A model generated the notes under the pieces. That model saw only the letters and a program-made list of their open reading frames with translations, did not search any database and was not told where the DNA came from. A stretch of 45,993 nucleotides of DNA, taken from assembly GCA_903858815.1 (NCBI GenBank), contig CAIOKE010000223.1, positions 1 through 45,993 of the forward strand, given 5' to 3'. The DNA is from an uncultured Planctomycetaceae bacterium. Lineage in GTDB: Bacteria; Planctomycetota; Planctomycetia; Planctomycetales; Planctomycetaceae. Position numbers and translations under genes: made by a program. Below, in pieces: positions 8,806 through 17,800 of the stretch (the first letter of the stretch is position 1; the number at the start of each line of letters is the position of its first letter).

Positions 8806-8836
8806 ATGTTGCCGGAAAGCAACATGTCCTTTTTTT
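8806..8836 (+). terminator. Terminator-like hairpin with no obvious upstream gene
   Basis: The stem ATGTTGC/GCAACAT encloses loop CGGAAA, and seven T residues follow four bases later on the plus strand. No plus-strand coding gene precedes it; the neighbour on that side is transcribed leftward. It could end a short non-coding transcript, attenuate the leader of the SUMF1 gene, or be chance. Confidence 0.4.
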
Positions 8837-9025
8837 GACTACAGGGCGGAATTCCTGCCTGACCGTGTGTCAGGTGAGTGAATTGTGGCCGGAAATTGTT
8901 TTCCAGCTTTGATTTTCAATCTAGCGTTTGGGGAGTGGGATGGTGGCATCCGGCGGTGAAACTGCGCGATGTGCGTGGTTTTCCGGATTGATCGGCAGGA
9001 TTCCAGCGTGAAAGGTGACGTGATC

Positions 9026-11800
9026 ATGCGACTGATCTGTTCGTCCTGCAGCGCTGTTATGGAACCTTCTGGTCTGGAGCCGGGGGGCGAGATGCTGTGT
9101 CCCTGCTGTGATACCATTGCGGTGTTTGAGAGTGAGGAATCCCCTCAGGAGTCGTTGCTGCGATCGGCAGCGGCGACTGATGGACGTGTGCTTGAGGACC
9201 CGGCATTTCCAATTTCGTCGGTCTTTGATGCTGTTGGTCGGGAGTACACGTCAGCGATTCGGCCTCGGGAGTGGTCGACAGGCGAGCAGATCCTTGAGCA
9301 GGTTGCTGGTGGCAGTGAGTCTGTTGAGCGGGTCCCAGTGGCGGACTCTGCAGAAACCTCCAGCGCTGCGACAACACTGGATGCTTTGCTGAGTACGCCG
9401 GGCTCTTATGCGTCTGTGCGTCCGCTTGAGCCGGCGGGGGCGCCCTCTGAGTCGGGTGGCGGATTATTTCATGAGGCAGGTCCTCAGCGGCGCAAGGAAG
9501 CAGATCCAGCGTTTGTGAATGGCCTGCTGCTTAAGGCTCGCAACCTGCATGCTCGCTGTCAGTTTCAGGATGCTGCGGAGCTGCTGAGGTCCATGTCTGA
9601 AGGACGTAAGTCTTCAGAAGTGACCAGTATTTCCGTGCAATCGCTGTATCTGGCGAATCTGCAGGCGGCGGCGCGTGAGGCATTTGCTCGAGTGCAGCGT
9701 GGCGAGGATGAGTTGTCGCAATGTCCTGAGCTATCGCGGTATTCCGATGCTCTGAAGTCATATGGTCTGACTGATACAGACATGGAGGATCGGATCTGGC
9801 GTCTGCAGCGCAGTCGGACTCGCGTGAAGACTCAGGATGGCAGTTCCTCGAAGATTGTGGCAGTAATTCTGCTGCTGGGGCTCCTGGTCGGGATCCTGTC
9901 TTTATTGCGTGTGGGGGCCCAGGGTTCGGCACTGCTGCAGCAGAAGTCGAAGGATCAGTCGCAGTCTGCGGAAGCTGAATCGAACGGTGCTGAGACGGCG
10001 AAGCAGCGACAGGATCATGAGCGACGCAGAGCTTTACTGGAGGCTGCAGATGCGGGCAGGTATCGGCAGGCTGCTGGTATGCTGCGTGGGATCCGTGCGG
10101 AGGAGAAGGATCGACTGGCGGATGACATGGACCGAGATTATCGGAAGCATGTTGAGCAGTTGATGGCGGGCGGTGTGGCTGAGGGGCGGGCTGAGTCCAT
10201 CCGGCATCTGCAGGGGATTCAGAGTGTGCTGGAGTCGGCTGATCAGGGCGGGGTAAATCTGAAGATTCGTCGAGTGCGTTGTGAGTCGTTGCAGATGATG
10301 GCTGATTTGATGGCCAGCAGCGGGAACTACACCGGGGCGTTTGATGCGTTGACTGCGGCAGCTCAGTTGACACCGGATCTGCCGGGGCAGGGGGAACTGG
10401 TTACGGGGATTGCTGAGACGATGGTGTCTGAGATGGAGGCAGGGAAAGGTGGCCTGAGTGCAGAAATAGTGATTCCGGAGCTGGAGGCTGCGCCGGGGAT
10501 TGGGATGCCGGAAGAGATTCAGGCAAAGCTGAAGCAGCGTGCAGGTGCTGAGCTGCTTAAGCGAGCACTTGCGGCGGCTCGTTCCGGCGATGCTGGCCAA
10601 TTGCAATTGTCTGTCGAGGGCTATCAATCGATGGGCCGGGGTGGCTTCACGGATTTTGCTCGTATGGCGGGTGCAGAACAGTTTTCGGGCGAGTTGCTGG
10701 ATCAGTTTGATGTGGCACTGGCTGCGGGTGATGTGGACGGCGCGTGGCTGCGATTGCAGGCGGCTGTTGACATGGGGGCTGACCCGCGGCGTCTGGCAGA
10801 GGCACAGGCAAAGATGTCGGCGTGGCTTGAGCGTGATGTTTTGTCGGCGGTTTCCCGGGGCGACTCGGTTGCCGCTGCGTCTGGCTGTGAACGACTGCGA
10901 AGTCTGCATGGGGGGCTGCCGTTTTCACTGGAGCAGTCATTGTGCCGTTTATCGCGTGAGCAATTGAAGAGTCTGCCGGCTGATCTGCTGGCTGTGCTGC
11001 TGCAGGTTGAGAATTCCTTGGGCATGAGTACAGCTTTGCTGACTCCCGGAAAACTGCAGATGGGTGTCGATTCTGCTCCGCAGAACGAGCGTGTGAAATC
11101 GTGGTCGGCACTGCCGGTGCATGGTGTGGAGTTCAGTGGTGCCTGCTGGATGGGCACAACTGAAGTGACAGTGGGGCAATATCAGACGGTGATGCAATCT
11201 CGTTTGCGAGGTCAGGAGGACCATGCGCTGGATCAACCGTGCATCAGTGCAAGCTGGCATATGGCGATGGAATTCTGTCGGCAGTTGTCAGCCTTACCAG
11301 CCGAACTTTCTGCTGGTCGTCGTTATCGGCTGCCAACGGAGTCGGAGTGGGAGTATGGCTGTCGGGCGGGTGCGGCGACTGACTACTGTTTCGGTGATGA
11401 TCGGAAGTTGCTGACCGAGTATGGGTGGCTGTGCTACAACAGCGGAATGCAGTCGATTGAATTGTCGTTGACGTTTTCTTCGAACTATGACGCATTGCAG
11501 CAGCAGACTGCCAGAAGCAAAACGCGAGTGCATCCTGTGGGGTTGTGTCGACCGAACGCGTGGGGGTTGTATGACATGCATGGGAATGTGGCTGAATGGA
11601 CGGCCGACTGGTATGGGCCATATTCTGCGGAATTCCAGCGAAATCCTGCGGGGCCTGCTGAGGGCACGGAAAAGGTGGTGCGTGGCGGAAACTGGAACTC
11701 GGATGCACTGAGTGTGCGGAGTGGCCATCGTCAGGCTCTGCACCCGGAATTCGGTCGGGCGGGCTTTCGGATTGTGATGGAGCGATTTGCGGTTCAGTGA
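9026..11800 (+). CDS. Membrane-anchored SUMF1/FGE-domain protein with N-terminal zinc ribbon
   Basis: A 924-residue protein. It starts with a small zinc ribbon (CxxC at 5-8 and 25-28), followed by a Ser/Glu-rich linker. A helical region runs to about 270, with one transmembrane helix at about 276-298. A long Ala/Glu/Gln-rich helical repeat region spans about 310-680. The C-terminal SUMF1 (formylglycine-generating-enzyme-type) domain covers about 690-924, shown by WMGTTEVTVGQYQ, RLPTESEWEYGCRAGA, GNVAEWTADWYG, VVRGGNWN and AGFRIV. The redox cysteines of true FGE, in the segment after RGG, are absent, so it is unlikely to make formylglycine. Such domains often serve as ligand-binding or lectin-like modules. 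AAGGTGA at about 9012-9018 precedes the ATG by seven bases and decides the start over 8969. It is transcribed alone, with stop followed directly by a tandem repeat. Confidence 0.82.
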   Translation: MRLICSSCSAVMEPSGLEPGGEMLCPCCDTIAVFESEESPQESLLRSAAATDGRVLEDPAFPISSVFDAVGREYTSAIRPREWSTGEQILEQVAGGSESVERVPVADSAETSSAATTLDALLSTPGSYASVRPLEPAGAPSESGGGLFHEAGPQRRKEADPAFVNGLLLKARNLHARCQFQDAAELLRSMSEGRKSSEVTSISVQSLYLANLQAAAREAFARVQRGEDELSQCPELSRYSDALKSYGLTDTDMEDRIWRLQRSRTRVKTQDGSSSKIVAVILLLGLLVGILSLLRVGAQGSALLQQKSKDQSQSAEAESNGAETAKQRQDHERRRALLEAADAGRYRQAAGMLRGIRAEEKDRLADDMDRDYRKHVEQLMAGGVAEGRAESIRHLQGIQSVLESADQGGVNLKIRRVRCESLQMMADLMASSGNYTGAFDALTAAAQLTPDLPGQGELVTGIAETMVSEMEAGKGGLSAEIVIPELEAAPGIGMPEEIQAKLKQRAGAELLKRALAAARSGDAGQLQLSVEGYQSMGRGGFTDFARMAGAEQFSGELLDQFDVALAAGDVDGAWLRLQAAVDMGADPRRLAEAQAKMSAWLERDVLSAVSRGDSVAAASGCERLRSLHGGLPFSLEQSLCRLSREQLKSLPADLLAVLLQVENSLGMSTALLTPGKLQMGVDSAPQNERVKSWSALPVHGVEFSGACWMGTTEVTVGQYQTVMQSRLRGQEDHALDQPCISASWHMAMEFCRQLSALPAELSAGRRYRLPTESEWEYGCRAGAATDYCFGDDRKLLTEYGWLCYNSGMQSIELSLTFSSNYDALQQQTARSKTRVHPVGLCRPNAWGLYDMHGNVAEWTADWYGPYSAEFQRNPAGPAEGTEKVVRGGNWNSDALSVRSGHRQALHPEFGRAGFRIVMERFAVQ

Positions 11801-12142
11801 TCCGTGGTTCGTGGTTCGTGGTTCGTGGTTTGTGAACGCGAAGGGGCCCTCCCAAAAACGCAAAGCTCCCGCCAACCCGAAACACAACACAACCACCCAA
11901 CAAACACCCCCTCCCGAAGGGTGCAACACGCCGCGCCCGGCGCGCTGTGATAACAGCGATGCTGCGGAGGCTTGCGGGTCAGCAGGAGCTTCGCCCAACC
12001 CAGCGGTGTCGTCTGGTGAAACAGATCCAGACACTGCCAGTCAGGCCGAGTTGATCGATGGTGGTCAGCCGTTGTTGAACCGCCACCTGCAGCTGTTAAC
12101 AGGATTTCGCTTGGATCTGTTTTTATGACCGTCATTCACAGG
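11801..12142. repeat. Convergent intergenic region with tandem and degenerate repeats
   Basis: No gene is visible in these 340 bases between two convergent genes. It opens two bases after the SUMF1 stop with four perfect copies of the heptamer CGTGGTT (11803-11830). Strongly C/A-rich sequence follows (about 11842-11945), opposite in skew to the rest of the window. A degenerate member of the dispersed GC-rich repeat lies at 11975-11999. The palindrome CTGTTAACAG is at 12093-12102. No clear rho-independent terminator was found for either gene. Confidence 0.6.
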
Positions 12143-13342
12143 TCAATTTCGGGGCTGTTCGGGTTCAGGTTCAGGTGCGGGTGCGGGTGCGGGCTCTGGT
12201 TCAGCTGCTGGTGGATCCGGGGTATACCAGCCTTTCAGGGTGACTTCGACGTCGCGTTGCATTGGGGGTTCCGGCTGTGGCTGTCTGGGGGGAATCTCCT
12301 GAAAGACTCGGCCGAAGCCACCGAGTGAAACGACGGTGAGTTTGATTTTGTCTCCGACGCGGAACTGTTTGAGGTTTCCGACCAGTTCTTCGAAGTCGGT
12401 CACTTGTTCGCCGTTCATGTGGGTGATGAGGTCGTTGGATTTGAGTCCGGCGAGATCAGCGGAGCCGTCTTTTTCGACTCGTCCGATCAGGACACCGGTG
12501 AAGTCTCCGGCAAGTCGTTCCTGAAGAATTCCGAGGCAGACTCGGCCGCGGTCCTGAACTCGCAGGTCGCCGAACGTGTTTTTGACTTCGGCCAATTGTT
12601 CCGGGGTGAGTGGATTTCCCTGAATGCAGTAGATGGAGATGCGTCCCTGTCTGGTGAGTCCTGACAGTCTTTGCAGCAGTTGGAAGGCGCGGGGGTCTGC
12701 GGGCCAGAATTCGTCGATGTAGATTTTCAGGTGGTTATTGGAGGTGGGATCCGGACGCATGAAACGGAGGTCTGTGTCGGCTGTGGGCTGCCAGAGCTGC
12801 CGTGGGTCTTTGGGCCAGAGTGGGGCCCGCATGCGTACAAGTTCAGCGATCGCCACTTCGACTCGTCTGGTCCACGACCGTTCGAGCGACTGTCGGGCGG
12901 TTTCGGCGATATCCCAGCGACGGGCGGTGGCCGCCTGTTCCAGGATTTCTGCGGATAAGAGCGTTTCTGGTGTGTCGTAATGTTCTGAGGCGAACTGCTG
13001 TTCAATCACGTCCAGCAGTCGCCGTGAGGTTTCGGGGTCCGGGCTGGCCGCGAGTGCGTGGCCCAGTTGCTTTAGGCCATGGGCGGACTCTGCGATGTGT
13101 TGCAGTTGTCGGGCTGCCTGCTGGCGCGAGATGTAATCGGGTGAAACAAGCTGCTGCAGCACGGGCTGGAGATCATCAGTGGCTGTGGTTTGCGCTGCCG
13201 GTTGTGTCTGCTGTTGTGCCGGTGCCGGTGTGACCTGTTGTGTGGTAGAGTCCTGTGGTGCGGCGGAGAGCCGGGCTGTGATGAGCCACCAGGTAACGAT
13301 TTGCAGGCAGGCGGGACACTGAAAACGCAGCGATGGCAGCAT
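12143..13342 (-). CDS. PDZ-domain exported protein with Pro/Glu/Ala-rich tail
   Basis: A 399-residue protein. A short hydrophobic N-terminus with a CPAC motif could be a signal or anchor. Then come a Gln/Thr/Pro-rich linker, an Ala/Gln-rich helical region, and a PDZ domain at about 267-352 (GVLIGRVEKDGSADLAGLKSNDLI). The tail alternates EPEP and APAP. No protease domain is seen, so this is a PDZ adaptor rather than an HtrA-type enzyme. The helical section before the PDZ may include a repeat fold. The start at 13342 was preferred to the upstream ATG at 13366 because AGGGTGG lies just before it, whereas 13366 has no Shine-Dalgarno sequence. It is divergent from the PQQ gene at 13603. Its role is unknown; binding to C-termini of secreted proteins is the usual PDZ function. 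Confidence 0.75.
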   Translation of the reverse strand: MLPSLRFQCPACLQIVTWWLITARLSAAPQDSTTQQVTPAPAQQQTQPAAQTTATDDLQPVLQQLVSPDYISRQQAARQLQHIAESAHGLKQLGHALAASPDPETSRRLLDVIEQQFASEHYDTPETLLSAEILEQAATARRWDIAETARQSLERSWTRRVEVAIAELVRMRAPLWPKDPRQLWQPTADTDLRFMRPDPTSNNHLKIYIDEFWPADPRAFQLLQRLSGLTRQGRISIYCIQGNPLTPEQLAEVKNTFGDLRVQDRGRVCLGILQERLAGDFTGVLIGRVEKDGSADLAGLKSNDLITHMNGEQVTDFEELVGNLKQFRVGDKIKLTVVSLGGFGRVFQEIPPRQPQPEPPMQRDVEVTLKGWYTPDPPAAEPEPAPAPAPEPEPEQPRN

Positions 13343-13602
13343 ATTGTCCACCCTGAAATTGTGCATAGCGACAGCGAACGCTGCGGTAGGATAGCAGCAG
13401 ATGGGGGTATGTATCCAGAGAATCGTTTGTCGAGTTGGCAGAATTGATTGAGGGTGTGGGAGGATTGGGGGGTGGGGACGGCAACCTGCTTTCGAGCGGT
13501 TTTCTGCGTGGCTGTATTGTATCCTGCGCGCTGACAGTTTAGGGTTCGGTTTTCGAGTACTGTGGGGCGCTGGTGTTTTTGCCTGATGGACTGGATGTAC
13601 GC

Positions 13603-14970
13603 ATGAGTTGTTCAGCAGATTTGCGTGATGGTTCTGTGCGGTGCGGGCGTGCTGCGGTCGGGCTGATCTTTCGTTGCGCGGCGGTGTGCCTGTGGGCGTT
13701 GTGGTTCACCGAGGTGGGGGTGAGTGAGGATCGAGTGAGTTGGCCGTCGCGTTCCGGGCCGACGCTGGACAGCATGGTGGCTGCGGCGGACGCAGCGGGT
13801 CTGCCGGTGCAGTGGTCGGAGGAGCCGCAGCGGAATATTGCGTGGAAGGTGGGGCTGGAGGGCTTCGGTCATTCGGTGCCCATTATTGGTCATGGTCGGA
13901 TCTGGCTGACGGCGGCCACGAAGGACGGTCGGCAGCAGTTTGTGTATTGTCTGGATCAGCGGAATGGTCAGGTGCTGCATCATCAGTTGCTGTTTGAGAA
14001 TGCCGAACCGGAGCCATTGAAGAACGAGATCAACACGTATGCGTCTCCGTCGTGTGCTTTGGAGTCCGATGCGGTTTATGTGCATTTCGGGACGTATGGC
14101 ACGGTGCGGATGAATCCGAAAACATTTGCGATCGAGTGGCAGCGAAGGGACATCAACTGTCGTCATTTTCGTGGTCCGGGATCGTCGCCGATTCTCTGGC
14201 GTGATCTGTTGATTCTGACATTTGACGGCGTGGATGCTCAGTTTGTCACAGCATTAAACAAGCGGACGGGTGAAACGGTCTGGAAGACAGCGCGGACTAC
14301 GGATTATGGGGATCTTGATGGGAACGGTGTTCCGAAGCTGGAGGGTGATCTGCGGAAGGCCTACAGCACTCCGGCCGTGGTTGAGGTGAATGGGCGCTGG
14401 CAGGTGGTTTCTGTGGGTTCACGGGCGGCATTTTCGTATGACGCTGAGACGGGTCAGGAGTTGTGGACAATTCGCCATGACGATTTCAACGCGTCATCGC
14501 CGCCGCTGTTCAGTCGTGGGCATGCGATTCTGAACACGGGGTCACGGAATTCGAATCTGTTGTCTGTGCGTCTGGACGATTCGACTCGGGGGGATGTCAG
14601 CAGCAGTCATGTGGTGTGGAACCGAGACAAGGGGAATTCCGATCTGAGTGCTCCTGTGCTGGTGGACGGCCGGATTATCAGCACGGCCAACAACGGCGTG
14701 GTGACGGCGGTGGATGTCGTGACGGGAGCCGAGTTGTGGAAGGGGCGGATGGACGGGACATTTACGGCGTCTCCGATCGTTGCCAACGGCCTCGTGTATT
14801 TCTGCAACGAGGAGGGTGAGACGTGGGTGGTGCGAGGGGGGCCGGAGTTTGAGGTTGTGGCGAAGAATCGGCTGGCTGAGGGGATGCGGGCGTCGCCGTC
14901 AGCCGCTGGTGGAATGCTGTTTCTGCGAACTTTCACTCACTTGTATGCTCTGGCTGAAACCAAACCATGA
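13603..14970 (+). CDS. PQQ-like beta-propeller exported protein
   Basis: A 455-residue protein with an N-terminal hydrophobic signal (about 19-37). It then shows repeated blade motifs of the pyrroloquinoline-quinone/BamB type, such as [42 protein letters not shown] and [15 protein letters not shown]. The whole mature part is one propeller; no dehydrogenase catalytic domain is attached. Planctomycetes carry many such proteins, and their ligand is usually unknown. The ATG at 13603 puts the signal at the N-terminus; the frame extends upstream to 13573. Its stop overlaps the ATG of the following dehydratase by four bases (ATGA), so the two are translationally coupled. A shared role in sugar-acid use is inferred from that coupling. 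Confidence 0.85.
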   Translation: MSCSADLRDGSVRCGRAAVGLIFRCAAVCLWALWFTEVGVSEDRVSWPSRSGPTLDSMVAAADAAGLPVQWSEEPQRNIAWKVGLEGFGHSVPIIGHGRIWLTAATKDGRQQFVYCLDQRNGQVLHHQLLFENAEPEPLKNEINTYASPSCALESDAVYVHFGTYGTVRMNPKTFAIEWQRRDINCRHFRGPGSSPILWRDLLILTFDGVDAQFVTALNKRTGETVWKTARTTDYGDLDGNGVPKLEGDLRKAYSTPAVVEVNGRWQVVSVGSRAAFSYDAETGQELWTIRHDDFNASSPPLFSRGHAILNTGSRNSNLLSVRLDDSTRGDVSSSHVVWNRDKGNSDLSAPVLVDGRIISTANNGVVTAVDVVTGAELWKGRMDGTFTASPIVANGLVYFCNEEGETWVVRGGPEFEVVAKNRLAEGMRASPSAAGGMLFLRTFTHLYALAETKP

Positions 14971-16145
14971 AGATTACGGCAATTGAAACGCTGGTCTGTC
15001 ACGCGCGGATGCGGAACTGGATTTTTGTCAAGGTGGTGACGGACCAGGATGGACTGATTGGCTGGGGGGAAGCGACGCTGGAATGGCACACTCGAAGTGT
15101 GGTCGCAGCGATTGAGGATTTGTCACAGCTGCTGATTGGTGAAGATCCGACGCGGATTGAGTATCTGTGGCAGATGATGCATCGGCAGCATTTCTGGCAT
15201 GGCAATGGAATAGTGCGGGCAACGGCAATTGCCGGGATTGATCTGGCGCTCTGGGATATTCTGGGGAAGGTTACGGGGCTGCCCTGTGCGAAGCTGTGGG
15301 GGGGGCCGGTACGTGATCACGTGCGGACGTACTGCCATCTGGGTGGCGGAAAGATGGAGGATTTTTACGAGACATCAGCGGAGGACGCGCGGCGTTTCGC
15401 GGATCTGGCAGTGCAGGCTGTGGAGTCTGGATTTACCGCTTTCAAATCGATGGCAGTACCACCAACGCTGCCGCTGGACGGTTTGAAGCCGATTCGTACG
15501 GCCGAGCGTGCTGTGGCGGCAATGCGTGAGGCAGTGGGCGAGTCGATTGATATCATGGTCGACTGTCATGCTCGTCCATCGCCGGCAATGGGATTGCAGT
15601 TTGCGAAGGCATTAGAGCCGTATGGACTGTATTTTCTGGAAGAGCCGTGCTGGCCGGAGAGCGTGGATGGACTGGCTGCGATTGCAGCGGCGGTCGCCAC
15701 GCCGATTGCGACGGGGGAGCGAGTGACGAGCCTGGCGGCTTTCCGGGATCTGTTTGCCGCCCGAGCCTGTGCTGTGTGCCAGCTGGACATTACTCATTGT
15801 GGTGGTCTGAGCGAGGCGCGGCGAGTGGCAGCCCTTGCGGAAGCGTGGCGAATTTCTCTGGCGCCACACAATCCGCAGGGGCCCGTCAGTACGGCGGCTT
15901 CGCTGGAGTTTGGTTTTTCACAGCCATCGTACATTATCTGCGAAACGGTGCACGAGGATGTGCCGTGGCGTCAGGATGTCGTGCGTGAGGGGTTTGTCGT
16001 GGAGCAGAAGGGGCGAATTGTTCGACCCAACACACGACCGGGTCTGGGAATTGAGATCAATGAATCCGAAGTTCGCAAGCACCCGTTCCAGCAGGAGATC
16101 CTGCAGCGGGTGTTCGGCAGCGACGGCAGTGTCGCTGACTGGTGA
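14967..16145 (+). CDS. dgoD: Galactonate dehydratase-type enolase-superfamily enzyme
   Basis: A 392-residue mandelate racemase/muconate lactonizing enzyme family protein. By family knowledge it removes water from a sugar acid via a Mg2+-stabilised enediolate in the cytoplasm; D-galactonate to 2-keto-3-deoxygalactonate is the reference reaction. Visible metal ligands are Asp199 (VDCHAR), Glu225 (EEP) and Glu251 (GER). Acid/base residues are His201 and His301 (APHNPQG), with Asp274 (QLD) and Glu326. Every one of these sits exactly 16 positions after its E. coli DgoD counterpart as I recall the numbering (183, 209, 235, 185, 285, 258, 310). That spacing strongly supports DgoD-type chemistry, though the exact acid could differ. 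No leader peptide is present. It is coupled by ATGA overlap to the upstream PQQ protein, which is unusual for a cytoplasmic enzyme. Confidence 0.85.
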   Translation: MKITAIETLVCHARMRNWIFVKVVTDQDGLIGWGEATLEWHTRSVVAAIEDLSQLLIGEDPTRIEYLWQMMHRQHFWHGNGIVRATAIAGIDLALWDILGKVTGLPCAKLWGGPVRDHVRTYCHLGGGKMEDFYETSAEDARRFADLAVQAVESGFTAFKSMAVPPTLPLDGLKPIRTAERAVAAMREAVGESIDIMVDCHARPSPAMGLQFAKALEPYGLYFLEEPCWPESVDGLAAIAAAVATPIATGERVTSLAAFRDLFAARACAVCQLDITHCGGLSEARRVAALAEAWRISLAPHNPQGPVSTAASLEFGFSQPSYIICETVHEDVPWRQDVVREGFVVEQKGRIVRPNTRPGLGIEINESEVRKHPFQQEILQRVFGSDGSVADW

Positions 16146-16457
16146 TGTGAACTGCTCAGGCCGGTTGTGCTCATCTACGGCACAAAACGGCTCAATGTCG
16201 AACTGAAGTGCGCAATGTGGGGAAATCTTCGAGCCACAAAAGAGACGAAAGGCTCGAACTGTAGAGGAGTTGCGATCCGGCACTCTGGGAGGGCGAGGCT
16301 CCCGCCGAGCCGTGGGCCTATGATCAGCGCCGTCTTTTTCGGCTCAGCAGAAGCTTCGCGGTCCAGCTTTGAACAAAAAAAGCGTCTTCAACTTTCGTCG
16401 AAGACGCTCCGGCATTCGGCTCAAAGATGCACGTCGAGACGGAACCAACTAATCTGC
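16146..16457. repeat. Convergent intergenic region with inverted dispersed repeats
   Basis: No gene is visible. The segment 16287-16312 is an exact reverse copy of 306-331, and a degenerate copy in the opposite orientation lies at 16340-16360. The two can pair into a long imperfect hairpin between the converging dehydratase and fasciclin genes. The remainder is unremarkable apart from the terminator at 16374-16408. Confidence 0.65.
16374..16408 (-). terminator. Rho-independent terminator of the fasciclin gene
   Basis: Reading on the minus strand, AGCGTCTTC pairs with GAAGACGCT across a 10-base loop, and a run of T residues follows immediately (A-run at 16374-16380 on the plus strand). It lies 50 bases after the fasciclin stop and is a textbook intrinsic terminator. 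Confidence 0.85.
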
Positions 16458-17459
16458 TCAGGGCAGGATGACGCTGTCGATCACGTGAATGATCCCGTTG
16501 CTGGTTTCGATATCGGTCTTCACGATACCGGCGCCGCTGATTTTTGCACCGCCATCGGTGGTGATCTTCGCAGCCTTACCATTAACAGTTTTCAGCTCGC
16601 CAGCTTTCACGACATCGGCGGCCTTCAGGCTACCGGGGACGACGTGATAGGTCAAAATTGCGACCAGCTTATCCTTGTTTTCAGGCTTCAGCAGGCTTTC
16701 CACGGTTCCGGCTGGCAGTTTGGCAAATGCTTCATCGGTGGGTGCGAAAACAGTGAAGGGGCCTTTGCCCTTCAGGGTTTCTACGAGGCCGGCGGCTTTG
16801 ACTGCAGCAACGAGTGTTTTGAAGGATCCGGCGGCGACCGCGGTGTCGACGATATCCGGAGTTGCCGGAGTGGCCTTGGGCAGAATCACGCTGTCAATCA
16901 CGTGAATCACACCGTTGCTGCAACCGATGTCCGTTTTGACAACCTTGGCATTGTCGACGGAAACTCCACCGTTTGCGACTGCGATCGTAACTTCCTGACC
17001 CTGCACAGTCTTTGCTGACTTCAGCTTCACAACGTCGGCAGCCATGACTTTGCCAGCAACCACATGGTAGGTCAGCACGGCAACCAGTTTGTCCTTGTTT
17101 TCCGGCTTCAGCAGATCTTCCACTGTACCTTTCGGGAGTTTCGCGAAAGCTTCGTCGGTCGGTGCGAAGACAGTGAACGGGCCCTTGCCCTTCAGAGTTT
17201 CCACGAGGCCGGCGGCTTTCACAGCAGCCACCAGAGTTTTGAAGGAACCGGCACCCACTGCGGTGTCAACGATGTCTGACTCAGCCGTGTGCACGGGCAG
17301 TGCGGTGAGCACTGCGTGGCCGGCTGACTTCGTGGAGCAGGAGGTTGTGCAGGTCGGGCGACTGGCGGCCACGCGGACGTGGCGACGCTTGTTTTCCGCT
17401 GATGAGGTGGAGACGACGAGGAGCATGAGAGCAGCAGCGACAAGACTTCGGAGTATCAT
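16458..17459 (-). CDS. Exported protein with two tandem fasciclin (FAS1) domains
   Basis: A 333-residue secreted protein with a clear signal peptide (about 3-21, ending SSAEN) and a short basic, Cys-containing linker. Two FAS1 domains follow, each opening with DIVDTAV and [17 protein letters not shown] and closing with [12 protein letters not shown]. FAS1 domains mediate adhesion or matrix binding. The first about 85 residues of the two domains are almost identical, while the later parts diverge. At DNA level the matching segments differ at many third codon positions. The start is the ATG at 17459, with AAGGGAA about eight bases upstream; an in-frame TTG lies two codons earlier. It is a single-gene unit with its own terminator. 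The palindrome at 17520-17534 lies about 60 bases upstream and may regulate it. Confidence 0.92.
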   Translation of the reverse strand: MILRSLVAAALMLLVVSTSSAENKRRHVRVAASRPTCTTSCSTKSAGHAVLTALPVHTAESDIVDTAVGAGSFKTLVAAVKAAGLVETLKGKGPFTVFAPTDEAFAKLPKGTVEDLLKPENKDKLVAVLTYHVVAGKVMAADVVKLKSAKTVQGQEVTIAVANGGVSVDNAKVVKTDIGCSNGVIHVIDSVILPKATPATPDIVDTAVAAGSFKTLVAAVKAAGLVETLKGKGPFTVFAPTDEAFAKLPAGTVESLLKPENKDKLVAILTYHVVPGSLKAADVVKAGELKTVNGKAAKITTDGGAKISGAGIVKTDIETSNGIIHVIDSVILP

Positions 17460-17519
17460 AACCAATTCCCTTCGGACGATTGTGAGATCGAAACTGCAGG
17501 CGACCGACAGAGTGCCGCC

Positions 17520-17534
17520 TGTTCACTGTGAACA
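17520..17534. promoter_or_regulatory. 15-bp perfect palindrome, candidate operator
   Basis: TGTTCAC-T-GTGAACA is a perfect inverted repeat with a one-base centre. It lies about 60 bases upstream of the fasciclin start, in the divergent region shared with the ceramidase-like gene at 17801. The size and symmetry fit a dimeric transcription factor site. The regulator is unknown. Confidence 0.5.
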
Positions 17535-17800
17535 CTTCACTTTGACTTACTCGCGAGGTTAGTCGTTTTGAATGTTTTAAGACGCTGCGGGTGACTGGCC
17601 ACCGGTTCTTTCGGAAATTTGTTGAAACAGATAATGGTCCGATTGGTCCTGTTTTGTGTGAGTGTGGGTGGTTTGGTGGGGGCGAGTTGACGGGGGCTTG
17701 ATTTCCGTTCTTTCAAGTATTCTGTCAGGATATGTGGTGTGTGCGGTGCACTGAGCGAGGTTGTCGTGGTGTGGTGGGCGCAGGTGGGGGGGGCGAATCC
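17535..17800. other. Divergent intergenic region, fasciclin/ceramidase
   Basis: A gene-free stretch, part of the roughly 340-base gap between the divergent starts at 17459 and 17801. It is GT-rich toward the ceramidase side and relatively AT-rich around 17570-17650. No convincing sigma-70-type promoter was identified by eye; both promoters are presumed to be here. Confidence 0.4.

Larger units (their letters stand above)
8637..9025. other. Divergent intergenic region with two hairpins
   Basis: This region separates the minus-strand PSD1 operon from the plus-strand SUMF1 gene, and must hold promoters for both. I see no gene in it. It contains a near-perfect palindrome at 8722-8739 and a hairpin followed by a T-run at 8806-8836. 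A small inverted repeat, GGAAA with TTTCC, lies at about 8892-8905. No strong -35/-10 pair could be assigned by eye. Confidence 0.55.
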
